From: Burkholderiaceae bacterium DAT-1
GTDB taxonomy: Bacteria > Pseudomonadota > Gammaproteobacteria > Burkholderiales > Chitinimonadaceae
Direction: 5' to 3'
Assembly: GCA_019084025.1 (NCBI GenBank)
Contig: JAHRBI010000002.1
Span: 1-64,000 of the forward strand
Length of the DNA: 64,000 nt
Each line of letters starts with the position of its first letter. Position 1 is the first letter of the stretch. Under the pieces are notes generated by a model, which was not told the DNA's origin, did no database searches, and saw only the letters and a list, made by a program, of their open reading frames with translations. The translations under genes were made by a program, and so were the position numbers. Below are positions 25,093 to 32,130 of this stretch, one piece after another.

Positions 25093-26105
25093 AATATCCC
25101 TACCGACTATCCTTGGGCGCGCAGGCCGGGTTTGTATTACCGCTTGTGCTTGTGGTTCTCGCTGTTGCCATGCTTGTCGCTGGGCATATCGCCCTGCAGG
25201 CGCGCCATGCCATGCAGGCCGTAGAGCTTGGGCGAGGCCGAATTGCTGGCGAAATCAGTGAGCAAAATTCACTGGCCGAGATGCAGTATCGATTGACCGT
25301 AAATAGTCCGAATTTCGCATCGTATGGGAAGGCGGATGCAGCCATCTATGCGGACAGTCGCCCGTACTTGGCACAAAGTGGTGCCGAGTTGCGTATTCAG
25401 GATGAAGCTGGACTGCTTTCTGTTAATGGCATGGATAGCAGCAAAATACACGATTTGCTGATACTGTTTGGTCGCAGTGGGGATGTGGCCGATCATCTGG
25501 CAGACTCCTTGCTGGATTATCGTGACCCGACTGATTTGAAGCGTCTTAATGGTGCGGCATCGGAGGGCTATATTGCAGCTGGCGAGTTATTGCCAGCGCA
25601 TCAGTTGCTTTCATTTTCTGAAGAAATTTATCGAGTGCTGGGCTGGCGTTCATTGCGTACAAGCGACACGATGCCTCCGCCAGACTGGCTTTTGACATCC
25701 GCAAAGCGAGCATTAAACCCAAACACTGCCCCATTGGAGGTATTGGCCGCGTATGATGCGATTCCTCCCGAGTTGGCGAAGCGAATCATCGATCGAAGGC
25801 AGGTCGAGGCCATTACCGGTGCTGCCGATATGGTGCCTTTGGTGGCCAAGCCACTCGAATCAATCTGGCTTTCCTACGGATTTCAGGTCTCTGCTCGTGT
25901 CAGGCTGGATATTTGGCCCAAAGAGGTACGCTGGGGCAAGCGTTACTACCTGGAAATTGCACCAGGTGATGGCCGTGAGAGGCCGATTGCAATTAGAGGG
26001 GTAAGGGTGCTTTCCCCGCATGACAAAAAATATTACTCGCATGGCGAAACGGAACATGAAATCCCCATTCCGACAGTTACTGACTCGGTTCGGTTACCAG
26101 AATAA
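25089..26105 (+). CDS. gspK: Minor pseudopilin GspK
   Basis: The 338-residue, large pseudopilin has a leader ending in AQAG before FVLPLVLVVLAVAMLV. Like other GspK it lacks Glu5, and it has the large SAM-like alpha domain (INGMDSSKIHDLLILFG-like, ALNPNTAPLEVLAAYDAIP). It caps the I-J-K tip. Its 3' end overlaps the following gene by up to 86 nt. Confidence 0.88.
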   Translation: MKYPYRLSLGAQAGFVLPLVLVVLAVAMLVAGHIALQARHAMQAVELGRGRIAGEISEQNSLAEMQYRLTVNSPNFASYGKADAAIYADSRPYLAQSGAELRIQDEAGLLSVNGMDSSKIHDLLILFGRSGDVADHLADSLLDYRDPTDLKRLNGAASEGYIAAGELLPAHQLLSFSEEIYRVLGWRSLRTSDTMPPPDWLLTSAKRALNPNTAPLEVLAAYDAIPPELAKRIIDRRQVEAITGAADMVPLVAKPLESIWLSYGFQVSARVRLDIWPKEVRWGKRYYLEIAPGDGRERPIAIRGVRVLSPHDKKYYSHGETEHEIPIPTVTDSVRLPE

Positions 26106-27141
26106 ACGACGACTCGTTACGGACCTGAGCGGTGAGGCGATACTTGGTGCCCGGGATGTAATCCTTGGGCGTAATTTGCTGCATTTCAGTTCGTTCGATA
26201 TGCGCGGTGTACCTGCCAAACTGCTCGCAAGCGCAATTCGATTAAGGATTGGTGCATGGGCTCCGTCCCCGCAAAGCGACGCAATCTACGCGATTCGCAA
26301 TGGATGGGTCATGGTGTGGTGCTGGGACAAGCCTGTGGGTGATCTAACGGCATCTGCACTGGCTGAGGCAACCGTTGTTCCAGAGTGCCTGCTGCATGAG
26401 CATAGGCAGGATGGCACATATCTGCTGGCCTGTCGTTCCGGATTCGAAGCCCAGATATGGCATGAAGGTGTACTTAAATATAGCCGGTGGTGGTCTGTTG
26501 AGCCAGATGCACAGGATGTTACGCGCTTCCTGCGGGGGGTGAGTGGGATACCCGCAGACATTCTTCGTGTACCAAGCAAAGTTCAGGCATCGGAGGAGCA
26601 ATTCCATACAGGATTCAAGCTCATACGGTTGGGAGACGCCATTCGTGTGGTATCTACATTTGAATTTGCAATTTATGTTCTGGCATATGCGTGCATGGTA
26701 GCGGCACTGGCCTTTAGCCTGAATCGCAAGTGGGTACTTGATAAAGAGGTTGCCGCGCTCGAAGAGCAGGTAGATCAGGCCTCTGCTAGTGTACGTAGCT
26801 TAGTTAAATCACAGGAGGCGGCGGTAGCAGCAAATGCGCAGCTTACGCAGCTAAGGGAGTTGTATCGGCAGCCCCTGAAGGTCGCGATATTGGCAGACGT
26901 AGCAAAAGTCATTCCCTTAGGCAGTGCCCAAGTCAAAATTATCCAGATCGATCAGGATAAATTGAAAATCGTGCTAGCTCCGTCCGAAGGGGTGACATCT
27001 GCAAAAGTTATCGACTGGTTCAACGCTATGCCCGGCATCAAGAATGTGAAAGTTGTGAGCTACGAAGACACACGTCAATTGGGCGTATTTGCCGATCTGG
27101 GGACGAATGGAGCAGAAAATCAGCCGGAGGTACGTTCGTGA
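26020..27141 (+). CDS. gspL: Type II secretion protein GspL
   Basis: Residues 1-210 form the cytoplasmic domain that contacts GspE, one membrane helix follows (about 213-233, FEFAIYVLAYACMVAALAF), then a coiled coil and a periplasmic ferredoxin-like domain. This is the GspL/PilN plan. Sequence conservation is low, so the call rests on position, length and topology. Start is uncertain: ATG 26020, 26041 and 26056 are all in frame, and the last two shorten the overlap with gspK. Confidence 0.8.
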   Translation: MTKNITRMAKRNMKSPFRQLLTRFGYQNKRRLVTDLSGEAILGARDVILGRNLLHFSSFDMRGVPAKLLASAIRLRIGAWAPSPQSDAIYAIRNGWVMVWCWDKPVGDLTASALAEATVVPECLLHEHRQDGTYLLACRSGFEAQIWHEGVLKYSRWWSVEPDAQDVTRFLRGVSGIPADILRVPSKVQASEEQFHTGFKLIRLGDAIRVVSTFEFAIYVLAYACMVAALAFSLNRKWVLDKEVAALEEQVDQASASVRSLVKSQEAAVAANAQLTQLRELYRQPLKVAILADVAKVIPLGSAQVKIIQIDQDKLKIVLAPSEGVTSAKVIDWFNAMPGIKNVKVVSYEDTRQLGVFADLGTNGAENQPEVRS

Positions 27142-27731
27142 AGGCATTGCTCGAGCAATTACAGAATAGCATCGTGCTAAGGGGCGGGATTCTCACGATT
27201 CTTCTTATATTGAGCTGGGTTGCTTGGCACGATATGGAAGCGCACAACCGTGAGGCAGAGTTGGCGAGAGATCAGCTCAAAAGTAGTTTGATTCGCTATC
27301 AGCAGGCATCCTCTGCCCCCTGGGTAACTAGATCAACCGAGGCAACACTGGCATTACGAGAGGAGGAAAGCAATGTATGGCATTTTCCTACCGCCGGTGT
27401 TGCGCAAGCACGGCTGTATGATCTACTGCGGACTGAGCTTGACCGAATTAAAGCAGTAAGACCACGCATCACCCTTAAAGAGGAGGAGGTCGACCGGAAA
27501 GTTGATAAGGCAACTAGCAATGAACGGTCTGATCATTGCAAACTGAACACGTGTAATGTTGTGAAATACAGCGTATCAATCGATTTCGATCCAGATAAGT
27601 TACGCGAGCTGTTGCACGATATCGAAGGCATGAAGCCTTATTTGAGAGTAGATGCGTTGGATATTGACCACTCGGGCAAAGAAAAAGTAGAGATGTTGGT
27701 GACTGCATATTACCTGGAGAAAAAATCGTGA
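27138..27731 (+). CDS. gspM: Type II secretion protein GspM
   Basis: The 197-residue protein starts at GTG. One membrane helix (GGILTILLILSWVAWHDM) is followed by a coiled coil and a small alpha/beta domain, the plan of GspM/PilO. It overlaps its neighbours by 4 nt on each side. It should pair with GspL in the inner-membrane platform. Two cysteines (DHCKLNTCNVV) are unusual for the family. Confidence 0.78.
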   Translation: MKALLEQLQNSIVLRGGILTILLILSWVAWHDMEAHNREAELARDQLKSSLIRYQQASSAPWVTRSTEATLALREEESNVWHFPTAGVAQARLYDLLRTELDRIKAVRPRITLKEEEVDRKVDKATSNERSDHCKLNTCNVVKYSVSIDFDPDKLRELLHDIEGMKPYLRVDALDIDHSGKEKVEMLVTAYYLEKKS

Positions 27732-28171
27732 AGTCGGCACTGTCTTTGCGTTGGATAGTCGTATTGCTATCCACGGTGGCGGCTGCGGTTGCGGGATATG
27801 TGCTGTCGCAGCGGGGACACCACTATTCCGGCAAAGTAATATCGGGTAATCAAAGCTGGGTGAAACCGGAAGCGCTAGAGCGCGACGCTGATACGCCCTA
27901 CAAGCAACTCGCTAAACAGGGGCTCTGGCCGGTCGTTCGTCCAGAGGAAAAAGATCTAGCTCCGCTTACGCCATCAGACTGGCAGTTGACAGGGGTTTAC
28001 CGTGCGGGAGAACGAAAAGGCGTGTTGCTTGCTGTTCAGGGTAAACCTCTGCAGACGCTTTTCCCGGGCGATACCTTGCCGGGTGGGGCTGTGATTGCGC
28101 AGGTAACGGATGCCGCTGTTCAAATCAAACTAAACGGCAGAATCAGTCAAATTGGATTGCACAGAGAATGA
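27728..28171 (+). CDS. GspC-like / XpsN-type protein (HR domain, no PDZ)
   Basis: The 147-residue bitopic protein has one N-terminal helix and a C-terminal homology-region domain (WQLTGVYRAGERKGVLLAV ... LFPGDTLPGG ... QIGLHRE) like that of GspC. GspC links the inner platform to the secretin. The PDZ or coiled-coil domain that normally ends GspC is absent. In the Xanthomonas xps operon the gene at this position is xpsN, which fits here. GTG start, 4-nt overlaps on both sides. Confidence 0.75.
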   Translation: MKSALSLRWIVVLLSTVAAAVAGYVLSQRGHHYSGKVISGNQSWVKPEALERDADTPYKQLAKQGLWPVVRPEEKDLAPLTPSDWQLTGVYRAGERKGVLLAVQGKPLQTLFPGDTLPGGAVIAQVTDAAVQIKLNGRISQIGLHRE

Positions 28172-30258
28172 ATAAGTATCAGGGAAAGATGAAAACCACT
28201 GCGGTTTGGGGAAGTGGCGCGGTTTTAGCAATGATTGCCGGGTGTGCATCCAACCCGCTGATCCCCGCACCGTTGCAAATTACACATGCAAGCGCATCCG
28301 TGAGCGAACAAGCAATTGCCAAGGATGCTTATAAAGAGACGCCGGTCACCCAAGCAATTCCTCCGCTCGAAATCAAAAAGGCCTCAACAAAAGCACCCGT
28401 CGATGCTCAGCCTGCCATTGATCCAAATGAAAAGGCAGATATTTCGGTGAATATGGTAGGCGCTCGCCTGCCTGAGTTTATTCAAACGGCCTACGGCACC
28501 ATTCTGAAAATGAATGTCAGCATTGATCCGCAGGTGGCAGCCCGGAATGATCTGGTTTCATTTACAACAGGTAAGGATCAGACCCCGACCCAATTTGCAA
28601 GAGCTGTGAAAGAGGTTCTGCGCAGTTATGGGTTGCATGTCAACGTCGTGGCAGGTCTGGTGCGGGTGACGCCTGAAAATGTAACCAGCGGGTTTAATCC
28701 GGAAATCATGCGTGGGCGAGCCCTGCCGGAAACACCGCTTCCATTGCGGCCTGTATTTTATTTGGCTGAACTGGGCAGTTTGAGAACGGCGTCAGTGAGC
28801 GGCATTCTCAGGCAAATGTTTGGAAACAGGCTGCAAATTGTCGATGATCCCGAGCGTAATGCGCTGTTGCTGAGTGGGCAGTCTTCCGAAATCACGGCAG
28901 CCCTGGAAGCGATCGAAGTGCTGGATCAGCCGAATATGCGCAGTCAGAAAAGTGTTCGCATTTCGCCGCAAAACTGGGGCGTAGAGGATCTTGCCAAAAA
29001 GCTCTCGGATATGTTGGCGGCAGAGGGCTACAACGTAGCCAGTCAGGTGTCCCAGGGGTCCCCGTTCCCCATATTGGTACTTCCTGTGCCACAGGTAAAT
29101 TCATTGTTCATTTTTGCAACCGATGACGTAGTCCTGAAACGCGCCCAGCAATGGGCTGTCGAGCTGGATCGGCAGGGTGGAAGTGGCAGTGGCTATATGG
29201 CATATACCGCCAAGTATGCTGATGCGGCAGAGTTAGCCAAAACGATTCAGGCGCTTCAGGAAGCTGCGCCGACTCCAGGACAAAAGGGCCCGACGAAGGT
29301 TGTTGTCAATGCACCCACCAATACGCTTATATTTCCTGGCGGATCTGAGGATTTTACCCGGTGGAAAATGCTCATGAAAGAGCTGGATCGTCCGTCGAAA
29401 ACGGTAATGATCGAAGTGATCGTGGCTGAAGTTACGGAAAGCCTGGCTCGAAATCTGGGCGTGGACTGGACGGCTTACGGGCAAAATGGTACCGCAGTTG
29501 CAAAGGGTCTGGCGGGGGCAGCAACGGCCGTGACCGGCGGCGGTGCGCAAGGGATGATCGTCAATTATCTGAAAAATGGCGAAGCCCGAATGACGATTGG
29601 CGCGCTGGCAGGTAGTGAGGGGAGCCGGGTTTTGTCCAACCCGCGTATCGTCACCCGCAATGGAGAAAATGCGACGTTTCAGGTAGGTCAGGAAATCGCA
29701 GTGCCGGTTGCATCGTTGTCGGCAGGTGGCATTGCCGGCGCTACCGTCACCAATACCTATCAATACCGTAGTACCGGTGTGATTTTTAAGGTCAAACCGA
29801 TAGTGCATGCCGGTGACCGGGTAGATCTTGATGTATCGCAGGAAGTAAGCGCAGCGAATACCACCAGTGTCGGGGTAGGTGGTGCGCCCACCTTCCAAAC
29901 CAAGAAGATTGAGACCAAGCTTTCCGTCAGGGATAGTAATACTGTACTGCTGGGTGGTTTGATCTCGAGCAATGACAATGAGAGTGATGCCGGTGTACCG
30001 TGGCTGAAAGATGTGCCATTGCTTGGCAACTTGTTTAAGCTGGACAAGAAAGCCAAGCAAAGAACAGAATTGCTAGTGCTCATTACGCCGTATGTCATCA
30101 ACGATGATGATGAGGCCTTGCAAATCACTCAGGCCTTCCGGGCAAGGTTGGGTGGTTGGGCGGGAGAGGCAGGTAACGTTATGGCTACACCAGCGGGCAA
30201 AAAAATTGACGCATCTGCAACAAGCGATAAAGTAGAACCTAGAGGAGTGGAAAAATAA
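28168..30258 (+). CDS. gspD: Type II secretion outer-membrane secretin GspD
   Basis: The 696-residue protein has a lipoprotein-type signal (MIAGC) and repeated N domains (VNMVGARLPEFIQTAY, FYLAELGSLRTASVSGILRQMFG, AYTAKYADAAELAKTIQAL). The C-terminal secretin core ends with VPWLKDVPLLGNLFKLDKKAK and TELLVLITPYVI. It forms the gated outer-membrane channel. Lipidation may let it reach the outer membrane without a separate pilotin. It is the last gene of the operon. Confidence 0.94.
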   Translation: MNKYQGKMKTTAVWGSGAVLAMIAGCASNPLIPAPLQITHASASVSEQAIAKDAYKETPVTQAIPPLEIKKASTKAPVDAQPAIDPNEKADISVNMVGARLPEFIQTAYGTILKMNVSIDPQVAARNDLVSFTTGKDQTPTQFARAVKEVLRSYGLHVNVVAGLVRVTPENVTSGFNPEIMRGRALPETPLPLRPVFYLAELGSLRTASVSGILRQMFGNRLQIVDDPERNALLLSGQSSEITAALEAIEVLDQPNMRSQKSVRISPQNWGVEDLAKKLSDMLAAEGYNVASQVSQGSPFPILVLPVPQVNSLFIFATDDVVLKRAQQWAVELDRQGGSGSGYMAYTAKYADAAELAKTIQALQEAAPTPGQKGPTKVVVNAPTNTLIFPGGSEDFTRWKMLMKELDRPSKTVMIEVIVAEVTESLARNLGVDWTAYGQNGTAVAKGLAGAATAVTGGGAQGMIVNYLKNGEARMTIGALAGSEGSRVLSNPRIVTRNGENATFQVGQEIAVPVASLSAGGIAGATVTNTYQYRSTGVIFKVKPIVHAGDRVDLDVSQEVSAANTTSVGVGGAPTFQTKKIETKLSVRDSNTVLLGGLISSNDNESDAGVPWLKDVPLLGNLFKLDKKAKQRTELLVLITPYVINDDDEALQITQAFRARLGGWAGEAGNVMATPAGKKIDASATSDKVEPRGVEK

Positions 30259-30306
30259 TTTTGTAAAACGCCGCGTGGCAGACCATAATCGTAAAAGTGC
30301 TGTACC

Positions 30307-30441
30307 ATGGCAGGTGGTTCCGATTTTCTGTCAGAACAAATACTTAACGAGCAAGAAGGCAGTCGGTTTAAAGATTGGCAATTGTACGGTCTGAACGTGG
30401 ATGCCACTGGGTATTTTACTAGCGGTACCGCGATTGAGTAA
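30307..30441 (+). CDS. Possible small ORF after gspD
   Basis: An ATG-to-TAA frame of 44 codons (MAGGSDFLSEQILNEQEG... ending TSGTAIE) lies between gspD and the surface-protein promoter. Its composition looks protein-like, but there is no ribosome-binding site and I recognise no family. It could be a gene remnant. The rest of the gap 30259-30552 holds the promoter and leader described next. Confidence 0.25.
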   Translation: MAGGSDFLSEQILNEQEGSRFKDWQLYGLNVDATGYFTSGTAIE

Positions 30442-30447
30442 TTGCTT

Positions 30448-30475
30448 TTGACAGATAATGTTCCTTTGCTATACT
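30448..30475 (+). promoter_or_regulatory. Strong sigma70-type promoter of the surface-protein gene
   Basis: TTGACA (30448-30453, perfect -35) and TATACT (30470-30475, five of six matches to the -10) are separated by 16 nt. Transcription should start near 30481-30483, which leaves a 5' UTR of about 70 nt. Confidence 0.8.
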
Positions 30476-30480
30476 CAGCG

Positions 30481-30541
30481 CGTCTTTCGAAAGACGAGGC
30501 TCACTCGTGAGCCCCTATGCACGTTAACTTCTTTGAAGAAG
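30481..30541 (+). promoter_or_regulatory. Three consecutive stem-loops in the 5' UTR
   Basis: CGTCTTTCGAAAGACG (30481-30496) and GGCTCACTCGTGAGCC (30498-30513) are fully self-complementary hairpins, the first at the expected 5' end of the mRNA. A third, CTTCTT TG AAGAAG (30528-30541), overlaps the Shine-Dalgarno region AAGGAA. Stem-loops at the extreme 5' end stabilise abundant mRNAs such as ompA. Here they precede a gene with the codon bias of a very highly expressed protein. Confidence 0.7.
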
Positions 30542-30552
30542 GAAATCTAAAG

Positions 30553-31983
30553 ATGCAAAGCAATAAGATTTTGAAGAGTGCTGTTGCACTGGCGCTGGCT
30601 GCTGCTGGTTCTTCCGCGTTTGCTGCTGCTGGCGATCTGACCGCTGGTGCTGCTAAGACGTACGGTGCTGAAATTTTCGGTACTTCGACTACCCTGGCTT
30701 CCCCGGGTACCGCTGTATATACATTCGCTGGCGGCCGTACTACATCCGCTGGTCTGTTCCAAATCACCTTCTCCGTGACCAATTCGGCATTCAATGCTGC
30801 TGTTGCTGGTGGTGATCTGGTTGCCACTTACGTCGGTACTGGCGCTCCTGGTGGTAGCTCGACATGTGCTGCAACTGTTGCCGTCCGCTCGGGTGGTGCA
30901 GTGGGTGATACCAGCGTTACATTCGATGTCACTCCAACCGGCAACTGCGCTGCTAACGATACACTGACTTGGACCCTGCCGCAGCTGAAGAGCGTTTCTG
31001 CTCTGGCTACTATCGGTACAAAGGTTGAAGCTACTGCATCCCTGAAGGATCTGTACGGCGCGTTTGATACCTCCGGTACCAAGACAACGACTCTGGCATC
31101 GTCCGTTGCTGGTGTCGCTGGTACCATCACCGCGACAACTGCTGACCAATCAACTTCGTCCAAGTCCAACGTAATCAGCGTGGCAACCAGTGCGACCAAG
31201 TTCAAGACTTCGTCCGCTGCTACTAACGCCAACATTTTGGTGAACTTTGGTTCGGTTGTTTTCGCCAACCCGGCGGCATCTGTTAAGCTGACTGACGGCA
31301 CTACCGCTCTGACAGCTCCGTCCGCATCGCTGGACGTGTCCTTGGCTGGTAAGTTCGATGCTGCAACTGCTACTACTGCTTCGGTCTTCCTGTCGGCATC
31401 GAGCACATGTGTGTACGATTCCACTACTGATACAGCAGCAACAACAGTTGGCGCTACCGCTGTTACCTTCCCGACCATCACTGGCTACGCTGCTGGTACC
31501 ACACGTTACGTGTGTATGAAGGTTGATGGCAAGACAGCAATTCCGGAAACCACACCGACTATCACTGCAAAGCTGACCAACGGTTCTTACAGTGCAGTTA
31601 GCAAGTCTGGTTCGGGTATGGGCATTGCTCGTGACGGCTGGACTTCCACTGTTCCGTTCCTGACTGGTGCTGCTGGTGCAAAGCAAGATGGTTTTGCTAG
31701 CTATGTTCGCCTGACCAACACCTCTTCTGTTGATGGTATCGTGAACGTGACCCTGACTCTGGATGATGGCACCAGCAAGACTGGTCCGCTGTCCGCAGCA
31801 GTGAAGGCTAACTCCTCGGTTATGCTGTCTGGTGCTGATCTGGAAGCTGCAACTGGTCTGACCATTCCGGCAACATCCAAGGCTCGTGCATCGTTCAGCG
31901 GTCAGTTCAGCAGCGGTTCTCTGCAAAACTTCCTGTACAGCCCGAACGGTACACTGAACAACGTGACACCGGACAACCACTAA
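30553..31983 (+). CDS. Abundant secreted surface (S-layer-like) protein
   Basis: The 476-residue protein has a clear Sec signal peptide (KILKSAVALALAAAGSSAFA). The mature part is very rich in Ala, Thr, Ser, Gly and Val, acidic to neutral, and beta-rich in pattern. Its four cysteines (STCAAT, GNCAAND, STCVYD, YVCMKV) could make two disulfides. The last 125 residues (YVRLTNTSSVDGIVNVTLTL to SGSLQNFLYSPNGTLNNV) look like a separate beta-sandwich. Codon use is strongly biased (GCT, GGT, CTG, ACC), unlike its neighbours. ATG 30553 follows AAGGAA; an in-frame ATG at 30517 lies within the leader. Its position right after gspD suggests export by this T2SS. I do not recognise a named family. Confidence 0.75.
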   Translation: MQSNKILKSAVALALAAAGSSAFAAAGDLTAGAAKTYGAEIFGTSTTLASPGTAVYTFAGGRTTSAGLFQITFSVTNSAFNAAVAGGDLVATYVGTGAPGGSSTCAATVAVRSGGAVGDTSVTFDVTPTGNCAANDTLTWTLPQLKSVSALATIGTKVEATASLKDLYGAFDTSGTKTTTLASSVAGVAGTITATTADQSTSSKSNVISVATSATKFKTSSAATNANILVNFGSVVFANPAASVKLTDGTTALTAPSASLDVSLAGKFDAATATTASVFLSASSTCVYDSTTDTAATTVGATAVTFPTITGYAAGTTRYVCMKVDGKTAIPETTPTITAKLTNGSYSAVSKSGSGMGIARDGWTSTVPFLTGAAGAKQDGFASYVRLTNTSSVDGIVNVTLTLDDGTSKTGPLSAAVKANSSVMLSGADLEAATGLTIPATSKARASFSGQFSSGSLQNFLYSPNGTLNNVTPDNH

Positions 31984-32010
31984 GCTCTAGCTTGGTATTG
32001 GTTTGTTTGA

Positions 32011-32040
32011 AAGGCGGGGGAAACCCCGCCTTTTATTTTT
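32011..32040 (+). terminator. Strong intrinsic terminator of the surface-protein gene
   Basis: AAGGCGGGG GAAA CCCCGCCTT is a perfect 9-bp stem with a GNRA tetraloop and is followed by TTATTTTT. It isolates this transcript from the glycan cluster that follows. Confidence 0.92.
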
Positions 32041-32130
32041 GGCACAGATTTGCAATTGATTGCGCCAATTCGCATAAAGTGCAGCATGTTACAATTAGAC
32101 TAGATATTGAGAATTTTAAGGAAGCAAAGC

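Noticed and set aside
29233-30060. Open frame of 275 codons on the minus strand opposite gspD
   Set aside because: It is antisense to the conserved secretin core. Its composition is high in Arg, His and Gln, typical of shadow frames.
30547-31980. Two long open frames on the minus strand opposite the surface-protein gene
   Set aside because: They are a by-product of the strong codon bias of the plus-strand gene. Their translations are low-complexity Ser/Arg/Cys/Gln-rich, with no start signal or family resemblance, whereas the plus frame has a signal peptide, ribosome-binding site, promoter and terminator.
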